Shown piece after piece: positions 8,465 to 17,325 of a stretch of DNA of 50,179 bases. The stretch is from Chitinophaga pinensis. GTDB taxonomy: Bacteria; Bacteroidota; Bacteroidia; UKL13-3. The notes under the pieces are model-generated. The model had not been told where the DNA came from. It saw nothing but the letters and a program-made list of their open reading frames with translations, and did no database searches. The stretch lies in contig CAMBSD010000009.1 in NCBI GenBank assembly GCA_945870425.1, positions 1-50,179 of the forward strand, given 5' to 3'. The first letter of the stretch is position 1. Every line of letters starts with the position of its first letter. The position numbers were made by a program, and so were the translations under genes.

Positions 8465-9493
8465 ATGAGTGACAATAAAGAAAAATTAAAAGCTTTACAG
8501 CTTACCATCGACAAATTAGACAAAACCTATGGTAAAGGTACTGTAATGCGCATGAGCGAGCAAAAAGTAGATGCCATTGAGGCTATTTCTACTGGTTCTT
8601 TAGGACTTGACATTGCCTTGGGCATTGGCGGATTGCCAAAAGGAAGGGTTATTGAAATATACGGACCTGAAAGTTCGGGTAAAACCACCCTTTCGCAGCA
8701 TGTGATAGCTGAAGCACAAAGAATGGGCGGTATTGCAGCTTTCGTAGATGCAGAGCATGCATTTGATAGAGCCTATGCTGAAAAGTTAGGCATTGATGTA
8801 GATAACCTTATCATATCCCAACCTGATGATGGAGAGCAAGCATTAGAAATTGCGGATGCTTTAATTCGTTCTGGAGCGATTGATGTAATTGTTATTGACT
8901 CAGTAGCGGCCTTGGTGCCTAAAGCTGAATTAGAAGGCGATATGGGTGACAGCAAAATGGGCTTACAAGCACGTTTGATGAGTCAAGCATTGCGTAAACT
9001 AACAGGAACCATCAACAAAACAGGCTGCGTATGCATCTTCATTAACCAGTTGCGTGAAAAAATTGGTGTTATGTTTGGTAACCCAGAAACCACTACAGGT
9101 GGTAATGCTTTGAAATTCTATGCTTCTGTGAGGTTAGATATTCGCAGAATTGGCCAAATTAAAGAAGGTGTAGAAATAATTGGTAATCGCACGAAAGTGA
9201 AAATTGCCAAAAACAAAGTGGCACCTCCTTTCCGTACCGTTGAGTTTGATATTATTTATGGTGAAGGTATTTCTAAATTAGGCGAAATTATTGACTTAGG
9301 TGTGGATTTTGAAATCATAAAAAAATCAGGTTCATGGTTTAGCTACAACGAAACCAAATTAGGACAAGGCCGTGATTCGGTGAAACAAATATTAACCGAC
9401 AACCCTGAGTTGTGTGCTGAAATAGAAGCTAAAATAAAAGAAAAGGCCGCTTCAGGAGATGCAATCTCAAAGGTAAAAGTGGAAGTTGAATAA
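8465..9493 (+). CDS. recA: Recombinase RecA
   Basis: 342 residues from the chosen ATG. RecA forms ATP-dependent filaments on single-stranded DNA, drives strand exchange and promotes LexA-type self-cleavage. Seen here: the Walker A motif GPESSGKT at 67-74, the VDAEHAFD segment, the Walker B region ([11 protein letters not shown]), the L1-loop stretch and [20 protein letters not shown] leading to L2. The frame is open from 8420, but the extra 15 residues are not RecA-like and lie across a promoter box, so the start at 8465 ([13 protein letters not shown]) is preferred. It has its own terminator at 9516-9548 and lies 77 nt downstream of murF-alr. Confidence 0.97.
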   Translation: MSDNKEKLKALQLTIDKLDKTYGKGTVMRMSEQKVDAIEAISTGSLGLDIALGIGGLPKGRVIEIYGPESSGKTTLSQHVIAEAQRMGGIAAFVDAEHAFDRAYAEKLGIDVDNLIISQPDDGEQALEIADALIRSGAIDVIVIDSVAALVPKAELEGDMGDSKMGLQARLMSQALRKLTGTINKTGCVCIFINQLREKIGVMFGNPETTTGGNALKFYASVRLDIRRIGQIKEGVEIIGNRTKVKIAKNKVAPPFRTVEFDIIYGEGISKLGEIIDLGVDFEIIKKSGSWFSYNETKLGQGRDSVKQILTDNPELCAEIEAKIKEKAASGDAISKVKVEVE

Positions 9494-9515
9494 TTTTTTA
9501 ATACTATACAAACAG

Positions 9516-9548
9516 ACGGGTGCAATGAAAATTGTGCCCGTTTTTTTT
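9516..9548 (+). terminator. Rho-independent terminator after recA
   Basis: The arms acgggtgcaat (9516-9526) and attgtgcccgt (9531-9541) make an 11-bp stem with two G-U pairs and a GAAA tetraloop, followed by eight T (9541-9548). It lies 23 nt after the recA stop. Confidence 0.9.
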
Positions 9549-9550
9549 GC

Positions 9551-9628
9551 TTTGCCTGCGGTTGGTGTTATCACCAAACGCTGCATATATGGTTGGTGAA
9601 GCTTCGCTAAATACCAACCATAGGCAAA
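9551..9628. repeat. Nested inverted repeat element between recA and panD
   Basis: The outer arms tttgcctgcggttggt (9551-9566) and accaaccataggcaaa (9613-9628) are inverted copies matching at 14 of 16 positions. Inside, tatggttggt (9588-9597) pairs perfectly with accaaccata (9613-9622), and ttggtg/caccaa pairs near 9562-9577. The nested 78-bp structure right after a terminator looks like a small dispersed palindromic element or MITE rather than a second terminator, since no T-run follows. Copy number elsewhere is unknown. Confidence 0.55.
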
Positions 9629-9747
9629 CCATGGACAACTAGGCATAACTTGATTTCTAAACACCGCATTTACCATTTATTTAATCACTTAAAAGAGAGC
9701 AAATTTTGTGCTTTTAGCAATTTGATTTAGCTTCGCAGCTCTATTTT

Positions 9748-10095
9748 ATGCAAATACAAATATTAAAATCTAAAATCCACCGTGGCGTAGTTACCCAAAC
9801 TGAGTTGCATTATGTGGGCAGTATTACCATTGACGAGGATTTGATGGATGCAGCAAATCTTATAGAAAACGAAAAAGTGCAGGTGGTGAACGTTAATAAT
9901 GGTGAGCGTTTAGAAACGTATGTGATTACTGGGGCTCGTGGCTCGGGTGTTATATGCTTAAATGGCCCTGCAGCCCGCAAAGCTGCTGTTGGCGACCCTG
10001 TTATCATAATATCTTACGGGATTGTAGAAATGGCGGAAGCCAAGTCATACAAGCCTATTGAAATATACCCTGACAATAACAACAAACTGGCTTAA
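9748..10095 (+). CDS. panD: Aspartate 1-decarboxylase (pyruvoyl enzyme)
   Basis: 115 residues. PanD converts L-aspartate to beta-alanine for pantothenate and coenzyme A synthesis. The proenzyme cleaves itself between G24 and S25 (HYVGSITID) to give the pyruvoyl group, and this site is intact. Other family marks are the N-terminal [26 protein letters not shown] and [15 protein letters not shown]. Length is usual for the family. The stop codon directly abuts the GTG of the next membrane protein gene, so the two are probably cotranslated. Confidence 0.96.
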   Translation: MQIQILKSKIHRGVVTQTELHYVGSITIDEDLMDAANLIENEKVQVVNVNNGERLETYVITGARGSGVICLNGPAARKAAVGDPVIIISYGIVEMAEAKSYKPIEIYPDNNNKLA

Positions 10096-11088
10096 GTGAA
10101 CGCTAAGCTTAAATCCATTATTCAATATACCATCATTGCTGCCATTGGCGCTTTCTTCTTGTACTTTGCCTTTAAAGGGCAGGATTGGAATGAACTGTTT
10201 GAAAAGATAGCACATGCTAATTTTATGTGGCTTGGATTAGGCATGGCAGTATCTTTGTTTAGTCATTATTTAAGGGCCTATCGTGCAATACTTTTATATG
10301 AACCTTTGGGCTATAAAGTATCTGCTTTACATAGCTTTTATGCGGTTATTATTGGCTATATGATGAATTACTTTATCCCAAGAGGTGGTGAAGTATCGAG
10401 GTGTGCTGCCTTATACAAAACCGATAATGTGCCAGTTGATAAATCCCTTGGTACAGTAGTAACTGAGCGAATTGTAGATTTATTCTTTATGTTGGCTTTA
10501 TTAGGACTCATTTTCCTCATTCAGTTTGATTTGTTGTACAATTTCATTCAAGAATATCTGCAAAAAAATCAAGGTGCAGCCAGTTCAGGGCTTCCTATTA
10601 AATGGATTTTATTAGGAGGATTTGTAATCATTGTCCTGGTATTATTTGTGTTTAGAAATAAAATCATGCAACACCCATTGGTTCAAAAAGTGCTTCATTT
10701 CTTGAAGGGTTTCAGTGATGGGTTACTAAGTATTAAACAGGTAAAAAGTCCAGTAACATTTATACTCCTTAGTATAGGCATTTGGTCGTGCTATGTATTG
10801 ATGATGTATTTCTGTTTGTTTGCCATGGATGCTACCAAAGAATTAAGTTTTACAGCTTGTTTAACTGTATTTGCCATCGGCACCATTGGTGTTGCATTGC
10901 CAGCACCGGGCGCAGGCGCAGGCTCTTATCACTTTTTTGTTGCCCAAGCATTGCTTATTTTTGGCGTAGCTTTTAATGATGGAACTGCTTATGCCACTAT
11001 GGTGCATGGGGTTCAGATGCTGATTTTATTGCTTTTAGGTGGCATCATATCTGTATTGGTATTAAACAAGCAGAAAGCCAAATCATAA
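10096..11088 (+). CDS. LPG-synthase-type integral membrane protein (UPF0104-like)
   Basis: A 330-residue polytopic membrane protein with about eight hydrophobic segments. It resembles the lysylphosphatidylglycerol synthase transmembrane (flippase) family: the FIPRGGEVSRCAALYK motif after the third hydrophobic segment, TVVTERIVDLFFML, and PAPGAGAGSYHFF near the C-terminus are typical. It lacks the soluble aminoacyl-transferase domain of MprF, so it is probably a lipid-handling or flippase-like protein of unknown substrate. The start is GTG at 10096, immediately after the panD stop. Confidence is high for the family and low for the function. Confidence 0.85.
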   Translation: MNAKLKSIIQYTIIAAIGAFFLYFAFKGQDWNELFEKIAHANFMWLGLGMAVSLFSHYLRAYRAILLYEPLGYKVSALHSFYAVIIGYMMNYFIPRGGEVSRCAALYKTDNVPVDKSLGTVVTERIVDLFFMLALLGLIFLIQFDLLYNFIQEYLQKNQGAASSGLPIKWILLGGFVIIVLVLFVFRNKIMQHPLVQKVLHFLKGFSDGLLSIKQVKSPVTFILLSIGIWSCYVLMMYFCLFAMDATKELSFTACLTVFAIGTIGVALPAPGAGAGSYHFFVAQALLIFGVAFNDGTAYATMVHGVQMLILLLLGGIISVLVLNKQKAKS

Positions 11089-11108
11089 TCAGCTAAATAC
11101 ATTTTACT

Positions 11109-11546
11109 ATGAATAAAGATTTAGTCGTTTCAGAATCAGTTGACATACAAACTTCTGTTTCTCAAGTATGGGAAGCACTTACCAATCCAAGTATTATCAA
11201 AGAATACCTATTTGGCACCAACACAACTACGGATTGGAAAGTGGGCAGTGAGGTAAATTTTCAAGGAGAGTTTGATGGACATTCTTACCAAGATAAGGGT
11301 ATTGTTTTAGAAAACGATATGCACCAAACTTTAAGCTATAGCTATTGGAGTGGGTTTTCAGGATTAGAGGACATGCCTGAAAACTATGCCATTGTAAAGT
11401 ATACCATAAATCCTAAGAACCCTAACACTACTACTTTCACATGGACACAAACTGGCTACCCTAGCCCTGAGGCTCATCAACATTCTCAATCAGGAATGAA
11501 AGAGTTTTTAGACCATATGAAAACAGTAATAGAAAATCATAAGTAG
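11109..11546 (+). CDS. SRPBCC (AHSA1-type) domain protein
   Basis: 145 residues forming one SRPBCC/START-like domain. The N-terminal strand-helix segment SVSQVWEALTNPSIIKEYLFG and the central DWKVGSEVNFQGEFDG are typical of AHSA1-like members of Bacteroidota. Members of this fold bind hydrophobic ligands in a deep cavity; ligand and role here are unknown. It follows the membrane protein by 20 nt in the same direction and may be part of the panD transcript. Confidence 0.8.
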   Translation: MNKDLVVSESVDIQTSVSQVWEALTNPSIIKEYLFGTNTTTDWKVGSEVNFQGEFDGHSYQDKGIVLENDMHQTLSYSYWSGFSGLEDMPENYAIVKYTINPKNPNTTTFTWTQTGYPSPEAHQHSQSGMKEFLDHMKTVIENHK

Positions 11547-11616
11547 TAATTCAGAAATCATTTAGATATAGTCAGCTCATAATTCTTAATTTTAAATTCT
11601 AAATTCATAATTACCA

Positions 11617-12108
11617 GTGTCACATCACCAAAACATAATTAATAAAATACATACTTGGGATAGCCTTAGCGAGCAAGTAAAAAAATGGCATGCAGCGGGT
11701 GAAAAAATTGTTTTCAGCAATGGCTGTTTTGATTTGATTCACCGAGGGCATATCGATTATTTAGCCAAATCTGCAGATATGGGCACTAAGCTTGTTTTGG
11801 GTTTAAACACGGATGCCTCTGTTAGTAAACTCAAAGGCCCTCATCGCCCTATCCAAGATGAACAATCAAGACAATTTATATTGAGTGCTCTGGCTTTTGT
11901 GGATGCAGTGACTTTGTTTGATGAAGAAACACCATATGAACTCATCAAATTGGTACAACCAGATGTGTTGGTAAAAGGCAGCGATTATAAACCCGAAAAC
12001 ATTGTTGGGTATGATGTGGTGATGGCTAAAGACGGAGAGGTGAAAACCATTGATTATATCGAAGGTTACTCAACAAGTGGGATTGAGACTAAAATAAAAA
12101 ATATTTAG
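11617..12108 (+). CDS. rfaE2: D-glycero-beta-D-manno-heptose 1-phosphate adenylyltransferase
   Basis: 163 residues of the nucleotidyltransferase fold, the stand-alone form of the HldE C-terminal domain that makes ADP-heptose for lipopolysaccharide core synthesis. Seen here: the cytidylyltransferase-like signature FSNGCFDLIHRGHIDYL, GLNTDASVSKLKGPHRPIQDE, and the C-terminal IEGYSTSGIETKI. The likely start is GTG at 11617; no in-frame ATG lies closer to the conserved region. It converges on the toxin gene with only 6 nt between the stops. Confidence 0.88.
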   Translation: MSHHQNIINKIHTWDSLSEQVKKWHAAGEKIVFSNGCFDLIHRGHIDYLAKSADMGTKLVLGLNTDASVSKLKGPHRPIQDEQSRQFILSALAFVDAVTLFDEETPYELIKLVQPDVLVKGSDYKPENIVGYDVVMAKDGEVKTIDYIEGYSTSGIETKIKNI

Positions 12109-12114
12109 AATAAT

Positions 12115-12450
12115 CTATAAATCCATCACTATTTTAATATTTGCCTTTAACTTATTTTGCTGGTCTTTATTTAGCTTTCCCAACTTCTTAATCAATCTCT
12201 GATTATCAATAGCTCTTATTTGATCCACTGAAACATCGCTTAACTTATCTAATTGAGTTTTATTTAGATGAACTCTAAGTATTTCTATTTCCGGCTTTAT
12301 GTTAGTTGTAATTGGGCAAATCAAAGTAGACAAATGTACTTCATTTAACAAATCAGATTGAACTACAACTACTGGTCTAGTTTTTCCTGGCTCGGTTCCT
12401 CTACTTGGATTTAAATCGGCCAACCAAATTTCAAATTGCTTAATCTTCAT
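12115..12450 (-). CDS. MazF/PemK-family toxin
   Basis: 111 residues from the ATG at 12450. The MazF/PemK fold is seen in the N-terminal IWLADLNPSRGTEPGKTRPVVVVQ, the STLICPITTN strand and the SVDQIRAIDNQRL segment. MazF toxins are sequence-specific endoribonucleases that stop translation when freed from their antitoxin. The start overlaps the 3' end of the antitoxin gene by 11 nt, which is the usual toxin-antitoxin order and coupling. Cleavage specificity cannot be read from the sequence. Confidence 0.9.
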   Translation of the reverse strand: MKIKQFEIWLADLNPSRGTEPGKTRPVVVVQSDLLNEVHLSTLICPITTNIKPEIEILRVHLNKTQLDKLSDVSVDQIRAIDNQRLIKKLGKLNKDQQNKLKANIKIVMDL

Positions 12451-12670
12451 CCACAAAAGATTCAAATTCCTTTAATATGGCCAACGAATCATTTTTGGTT
12501 AGCAATGACTCCTTTTGTATTTGCATTTTTAACAACTTTCTTTTGTTAAACTGATTGTATAATTCAACTGCTTCATTGATGTACCTATTCCGATTTGTTT
12601 TGATTTCTGCAGTTATTTTTTCTGTTTCATCAAAAATGTCATTGTCTAATTTTAATGATAATGTTTTCAT
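12440..12670 (-). CDS. MazE-like antitoxin (probable ribbon-helix-helix)
   Basis: 76 residues from the ATG at 12670 (MKTLSLKLDNDIFDETEKI). The N-terminal beta strand plus two helices (KLDNDIFDETEKITAE, NRNRYINEAVELYN) fit a ribbon-helix-helix DNA-binding domain; the acidic C-terminus (LKEFESFVDED) should neutralise the toxin. The frame stays open upstream to 12808, but that extension crosses the promoter, so it is rejected. The promoter and operator at 12683-12714 imply autoregulation. Confidence 0.82.
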   Translation of the reverse strand: MKTLSLKLDNDIFDETEKITAEIKTNRNRYINEAVELYNQFNKRKLLKMQIQKESLLTKNDSLAILKEFESFVDED

Positions 12671-12682
12671 AAATAGCTTTAG

Positions 12683-12714
12683 CAAAAGTATATATTTTAA
12701 GTATATACTACAAA
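12683..12714 (-). promoter_or_regulatory. Canonical Bacteroidota promoter of the toxin-antitoxin operon
   Basis: On the minus strand TTTG (12714-12711) is followed by exactly 20 nt and then TACTTTTG (12690-12683), matching TTTG-N20-TAnnTTTG. The predicted start of transcription is within about 10 nt of the antitoxin ATG at 12670. Confidence 0.7.
12687..12709. promoter_or_regulatory. Palindromic operator in the toxin-antitoxin promoter
   Basis: The arms AGTATATA (12687-12694) and TATATACT (12702-12709) are perfect inverted copies with a 7-nt spacer. The same region also has a direct repeat aagtatata at 12686-12694 and 12699-12707 (13-nt period). It fills the space between the -33 and -7 boxes, the expected place for a ribbon-helix-helix repressor site. 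Confidence 0.65.
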
Positions 12715-12769
12715 TCATTTTTACACTAATTGATTTCAGAAACCAAGCTGAGAAAGCCAAAGTAAAATA

Positions 12770-12777
12770 TATATTTG
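12770..12777 (+). promoter_or_regulatory. Putative -7 promoter box for hutI
   Basis: TATATTTG is a full TAnnTTTG match 49 nt upstream of the hutI ATG and points away from the toxin-antitoxin promoter. No good -33 box was found. Confidence 0.35.
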
Positions 12778-12826
12778 CTTTTGTAATCAAATCAAAGGCT
12801 TGTGCCAAGGGTAAAAAGAATCAATC

Positions 12827-14080
12827 ATGAATAATAGTCTTCTCATAAAAAACATAAAACAATTGGTAGGCATTGACGAAAACGGACGACTGCTTCGCAA
12901 AGGTTCAGAAATGGCAGAATTGTCTGGTATTGAAAATGCTTTTATTTATTGCAAAGATGGTTTGATTGAGGCTTATGGGAAGATGGAGGATATTTCAACA
13001 ATAGATATAGAAACATCTAATGTAACTGAATTAGATGCTACGAATAAAACAGTATTACCTTCATTCGTTGACTCACATACACACTTGGTATTTGCTGCCA
13101 CACGAGAAGAGGAATTTGTGATGCGCATAAAAGGCAAAAGCTATGAAGAGATAGCCGCTGCAGGTGGTGGTATTTTAAATTCTGCCAAGAAATTACAAGC
13201 CATGAGCGAAGATGAATTGTTTGATGCAGCCTTAGCTAGATTAAATGAAGTGATTTCGTATGGTACAGGTGCCATTGAGATTAAAAGTGGATATGGCCTT
13301 ACAGTGAATGATGAAATCAAAATGCTTCGTGTGATTAAGAGATTAAAAGAGGTCTCTCCTATCACGATCAAAGCTACTTTCCTTGGTGCACATGCCTTTC
13401 CAATGGAATACAAATATGATCACCAAGCTTATATTAAACTTATCATTGAGGAAATGTTGCCTCAGATTGCGGCCGAAAACTTAGCTGACTATTGTGATGT
13501 GTTTTGTGACCAAGGTTTTTATAACCCTGAAGAAACCAGTCAAGTGCTTGAAGCTGCTGCACAATATGGACTTAAAGCCAAAATACATGGGAATGAATTG
13601 GGCTATACAGGTGGGGTTCAAACAGCAGTAAAGCACAAAGCCTTAAGCGTGGATCATCTTGAATATACAGGTGATGCAGAAATTGATTGTTTAAAAAACA
13701 GCCAAACCATGCCAGTTGCTCTGCCTAATTGCAGTTTCTTTTTAGGCATTCCTTATGCTCCGTTCCGGAAAATGATTGATGCAGGATTGCCTGTGTGTAT
13801 AGCCAGTGATTATAATCCAGGAAGCTCGCCAAATGGACGAATGGGTTTTGTGATAAGTTTGGCTTGCACACAGATGAAACTAACGCCAGAAGAGGCCATC
13901 AATGCATCTACTATCAATGGAGCTTATGCTTTGGAATTGAGCCATACACATGGAAGCATAAGCAAAGGAAAAATAGCCAATTTAATTATTACCAAACCTA
14001 TTTCGAGCTTGGCCTTTATACCCTACAATTTTGGAAGTGATGTAATTGAAAGTGTTGTGGTGAATGGAAATCTGATGTAA
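12827..14080 (+). CDS. hutI: Imidazolonepropionase
   Basis: 417 residues of the amidohydrolase superfamily. HutI hydrolyses 4-imidazolone-5-propanoate to N-formimidoyl-L-glutamate, the third step of histidine breakdown. Metal ligands H84 and H86 lie in DSHTHLVFA; KIHGNELGYTGG, SVDHLEYTG and ASDYNPGSSPNG carry the further ligands and substrate contacts. Length is normal. The other hut genes (hutH, hutU, formimidoylglutamase) are not in the window, so the pathway is split in this genome or lies elsewhere. The next gene is ornithine aminotransferase, which also leads toward glutamate. Confidence 0.95.
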   Translation: MNNSLLIKNIKQLVGIDENGRLLRKGSEMAELSGIENAFIYCKDGLIEAYGKMEDISTIDIETSNVTELDATNKTVLPSFVDSHTHLVFAATREEEFVMRIKGKSYEEIAAAGGGILNSAKKLQAMSEDELFDAALARLNEVISYGTGAIEIKSGYGLTVNDEIKMLRVIKRLKEVSPITIKATFLGAHAFPMEYKYDHQAYIKLIIEEMLPQIAAENLADYCDVFCDQGFYNPEETSQVLEAAAQYGLKAKIHGNELGYTGGVQTAVKHKALSVDHLEYTGDAEIDCLKNSQTMPVALPNCSFFLGIPYAPFRKMIDAGLPVCIASDYNPGSSPNGRMGFVISLACTQMKLTPEEAINASTINGAYALELSHTHGSISKGKIANLIITKPISSLAFIPYNFGSDVIESVVVNGNLM

Positions 14081-14108
14081 GTCGCTTTAAAATAAGCAAA
14101 TATTGATG

Positions 14109-14116
14109 TAAGTTTG
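14109..14116 (+). promoter_or_regulatory. Putative -7 promoter box for ornithine aminotransferase
   Basis: TAAGTTTG matches TAnnTTTG, with TTTA at 14086-14089 as a partial -33 box (19-nt spacer). Transcription would begin near 14121, which favours translation from the ATG at 14136. Confidence 0.4.
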
Positions 14117-14135
14117 CTTCATGATGAAAGACGCA

Positions 14136-15371
14136 ATGGAACTTATAAAATCTGATTACTTTATTGATTTAGAGCATAATTATGGTGCACATAATTACCA
14201 TCCCATTCCCGTAGTACTTGAAAGTGCTAAAGGTATTTTTATGTGGGATGTAGAAGGTAAAAAGTATTTTGATTTCCTATCTGCCTATAGTGCCGTTAAC
14301 CAAGGTCATTGCCACCCTCGTATTGTAGATGCAATGATTAAACAGGTGCAGAAATTGGCCTTGACTAGTCGTGCCTTTCACAATAACTTACTTGGAGAAT
14401 ATGAAAAATTCATTACTCAATATTTTGGTTATGACAAAGTATTGCCAATGAATACAGGTGTTGAAGGTGGTGAAACTGCTATTAAATTAGCCAGAAGATG
14501 GGGATATGCTGTAAAAGGTATTGCCGAAAACAAAGCCGAAATTGTTTTTGTTGAAGGTAATTTTTGGGGAAGAACCATGGCCGCAATCAGCTCAAGCAAT
14601 GACCCAAGTAGCTATGCTGGTTTTGGACCTTTTATGCCAGGATTTTCATTAATCCCATACAATGATTTAGAAGCTTTAGAAAACAAATTCAAATCCAATC
14701 CAAACATTGCCGCTTTTATGTTTGAGCCTATTCAAGGTGAAGCAGGGGTAGTTGTGCCGCATGAATGCTATTTGCAAGGCGTTCGCGATTTGTGTACCAA
14801 ATACAACGTGTTAATGATTGCGGATGAAGTTCAAACTGGACTTTGTCGTACAGGTAAAATGTTGGCCTGCGATCATGAAAATGTAAAACCAGATTTATTG
14901 GTTTTAGGCAAAGCACTTTCGGGTGGCTTAATGCCCGTAAGTTGCGTTTTGGCCAATGATGAAGTCATGTTAGGAATAAAACCAGGTGAGCATGGAAGTA
15001 CTTATGGTGGAAACCCTGTGGCATGCGCAGTGGCAATGGAGGCTTTAAAAGTATTAACTGACGAGAAACTAGCAGAAAACGCTGAAGCGATGGGTAAAAT
15101 TTTCCGTGAGCGAATGGAAAATTTGATGAGCAAATCAAACCTTATAACTACCGTTAGAGGTAGAGGATTATTGAATGCCATTGTTATCAAGCCTTTTGGT
15201 GATGGTAAATCTGCTTACGATGTTTGCATACAGCTTAAAGACAATGGACTATTAGCTAAACAAACACATGGTGATATTATACGCTTTGCACCTCCTTTGG
15301 TAATTAATGAAGACCAAATACATGAAGCTTGTGACATCATCGAAAAAGTGGTATTAGGACTTGAGGCTTAA
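14136..15371 (+). CDS. rocD: Ornithine-oxo-acid transaminase
   Basis: A class III PLP aminotransferase that moves the delta-amino group of ornithine to 2-oxoglutarate, giving glutamate semialdehyde and glutamate. The N-terminal [12 protein letters not shown] signature, [16 protein letters not shown], the PLP-contact stretch [10 protein letters not shown] and the PLP lysine in [14 protein letters not shown] (K259 from this start) fit the ornithine-specific branch. ATGs at 14121 and 14124 are possible; 14136 (MELIKSDYF) was chosen because the promoter box puts the transcript start at about 14121. Length is about 411 residues, normal for the family. It follows hutI by 55 nt. Confidence 0.93.
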   Translation: MELIKSDYFIDLEHNYGAHNYHPIPVVLESAKGIFMWDVEGKKYFDFLSAYSAVNQGHCHPRIVDAMIKQVQKLALTSRAFHNNLLGEYEKFITQYFGYDKVLPMNTGVEGGETAIKLARRWGYAVKGIAENKAEIVFVEGNFWGRTMAAISSSNDPSSYAGFGPFMPGFSLIPYNDLEALENKFKSNPNIAAFMFEPIQGEAGVVVPHECYLQGVRDLCTKYNVLMIADEVQTGLCRTGKMLACDHENVKPDLLVLGKALSGGLMPVSCVLANDEVMLGIKPGEHGSTYGGNPVACAVAMEALKVLTDEKLAENAEAMGKIFRERMENLMSKSNLITTVRGRGLLNAIVIKPFGDGKSAYDVCIQLKDNGLLAKQTHGDIIRFAPPLVINEDQIHEACDIIEKVVLGLEA

Positions 15372-15485
15372 TATTGAGTGTAAATTTCTTAATTTTACAT
15401 CTCATAAATTCAGAGAACACATTTAACATTTGAAGCTAATTAATAACATCATAAAACTTTAACTTTCGTATTTCGTTTGATTCAA

Positions 15486-15493
15486 TATATTTG
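15486..15493 (+). promoter_or_regulatory. Putative -7 promoter box for the M28 peptidase
   Basis: TATATTTG lies across the upstream TTG that would extend the frame, and 19 nt before the ATG at 15512, so it decides for the ATG start. Confidence 0.4.
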
Positions 15494-15511
15494 AATAAAC
15501 ATCAACGAATT

Positions 15512-17257
15512 ATGAGAAAATTTCTTTTACTTTTTTCTTGCTGCTTTTGGCTTGTTAACACACATGCTCAGAGCAATTATAAATTCTCAAACCCTGCAGT
15601 TGAGAGTATTCTCAAAGGTAATTACAATGCCACATTTTACAATAATGCTCTTAAACCATCAAGTAAAAACGAGATTATTGACAATATTTTCGATGGAGTA
15701 AACCAAGATTCTTTGCTTAATTTTCTTTCTCAACTAAGTTCATTTACCACACGCAACACAGGCTCTGACACTGTTTCAAATAACATGGGAATTGGAGCTG
15801 CTCGTAGATGGGCTCATGCGCAATTTGAAAGATTTTCTACACAAAACAATAAACGCTTACTCCCTACCTACTTTCAATTCGATAAACTGATTTGCAGTTC
15901 AAATCAGCATAAAAATATTATGGCGGTATTACCCGGATCGGATACAAGTTATAAAGGTTTTGTTTTGGTCGAAGCGCATATTGATAGCCGATGCGAATCG
16001 GTATGCGATACCATTTGTTTGGCGCAAGGCATGGAGGATAATGGAAGTGGCTGTGCATTAGTACTTGAATTGGCAAGGGTTATGAGTTCGAAAAACTATA
16101 GACGTACCATCGTATTTATGCTAACCATTGGTGAAGAACAAGGCCTTGATGGAGCAGATGCTTTTGCCAAATATTGTAAATCAAATAACATGAATATTAA
16201 GGCAGTTTTAAACAACGATGTAATTGGCGGAATTATTTGTGGCAAAACCTCCTCTCCTCCGGGCTGCCCGAGCGAAAATGAAAGAGATAGTATCAATGTT
16301 AGGATATATTCAGCCGGAACAAATTTATCTTCATACAAAGGTTTAGCAAGGTTTGTTAAATTAGAATTTGAAGAAGAAATGAAACCCAAAATGCCCATCA
16401 AAACCATTGTTAATTTGATGAATGCCGAAGACCGCACAGGCAGAGGAGGTGACCATATTCCATTCCGCCAACAAAATTACAATTCGATAAGGTTTACAAG
16501 TGCTAATGAACACGGGGATGCGAATCCTGCAGCAGGTTATCAAGATAGACAGCATAGCACAAGAGATATATTGGGTAAAGATTTTAACAACGATAATATT
16601 ATTGATAGCTTCTATGTAAGCACATCATATCTTCAGCGAAACTGCCTAATTAACGGAACAAGTATTGCTATGGCATCAAATGGGCCGAATGTGCCTGAGT
16701 TTAGCATTACCAATGTAGGTAATGGTATTACCATTGTTTTTAAAAATCCAATTTCACCCAACAATTATAGAGTAGGTGTAAGAACTAGGAAAATTGATTT
16801 TGATACTGTTTATACTGTAAATGGGCAAACAGATTTCACTCTTTTTAACGTTAAAACTGATAGCATCTATTATATTTCAGTGGCTAGATTTGATGATGAA
16901 AATATTGAAAGTCTATTTGCTACTGAACAATTGGTGAAGGTAAAAGGTGCTCCAAACACAGGAATGACTTCATTAACTGATTCAGAAAAACGAATTCATT
17001 TTATACCAGTCAGTCCAAATCCAGCTGATGAAACCTTAAGCTTTTCTGTATGGGTGAAAAACCCAATAAAAAAGGCAAGTGGCCTAATTGAAATAAGAGA
17101 CACACAAGGTAAATTAGTAAGCAGCCTGCAGGTAGCCTTAGAATCTGAAGTAAATGAAGTGTTGTATGAACATGGATATAATGCCAAAGGTCTTTACCAT
17201 TGTGCTTTGTTTATCGAAGGAGAAATAGTTGATACCCAAAAATTGATTTTTAAATAA
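15512..17257 (+). CDS. Exported M28-family metallopeptidase with T9SS type A sorting domain
   Basis: 581 residues. A signal peptide (MRKFLLLFSCCFWLVNTHA, then Gln) leads to an M28-type di-zinc peptidase domain. Probable metal ligands and catalytic residues are His/Asp in EAHIDSR, Asp in MEDNGSG, the Glu pair in TIGEEQG, Asp in NNDVIGG and His in ANEHGDAN. After a fibronectin-like region comes a C-terminal type A sorting domain (FIPVSPNPADETLSF ... LIFK), so the protein should cross the outer membrane by the type IX system. Substrate is unknown; peptides are likely. The frame could extend to a TTG at 15491, but a promoter box there makes the ATG at 15512 more likely. Confidence 0.9.
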   Translation: MRKFLLLFSCCFWLVNTHAQSNYKFSNPAVESILKGNYNATFYNNALKPSSKNEIIDNIFDGVNQDSLLNFLSQLSSFTTRNTGSDTVSNNMGIGAARRWAHAQFERFSTQNNKRLLPTYFQFDKLICSSNQHKNIMAVLPGSDTSYKGFVLVEAHIDSRCESVCDTICLAQGMEDNGSGCALVLELARVMSSKNYRRTIVFMLTIGEEQGLDGADAFAKYCKSNNMNIKAVLNNDVIGGIICGKTSSPPGCPSENERDSINVRIYSAGTNLSSYKGLARFVKLEFEEEMKPKMPIKTIVNLMNAEDRTGRGGDHIPFRQQNYNSIRFTSANEHGDANPAAGYQDRQHSTRDILGKDFNNDNIIDSFYVSTSYLQRNCLINGTSIAMASNGPNVPEFSITNVGNGITIVFKNPISPNNYRVGVRTRKIDFDTVYTVNGQTDFTLFNVKTDSIYYISVARFDDENIESLFATEQLVKVKGAPNTGMTSLTDSEKRIHFIPVSPNPADETLSFSVWVKNPIKKASGLIEIRDTQGKLVSSLQVALESEVNEVLYEHGYNAKGLYHCALFIEGEIVDTQKLIFK

Positions 17258-17325
17258 TTAAATGGGTGTTGATAAAACTTTTTCAAGCCATTGATTTTAT
17301 TTATTCAGGCATATACATTTACAAC

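Noticed and set aside
11547-11616. AT-rich repeated aattct/aattca words before the heptose adenylyltransferase gene
   Set aside because: Low-complexity AT-rich sequence with no consistent unit or dyad.
12671-12808. A 46-residue N-terminal extension of the antitoxin
   Set aside because: It crosses the canonical promoter and operator, and the residues do not resemble any antitoxin N-terminus.
15375-15403. Imperfect hairpin after the ornithine aminotransferase gene
   Set aside because: The stem is AT-rich with a bulge and no T-run follows; too weak to call a terminator.
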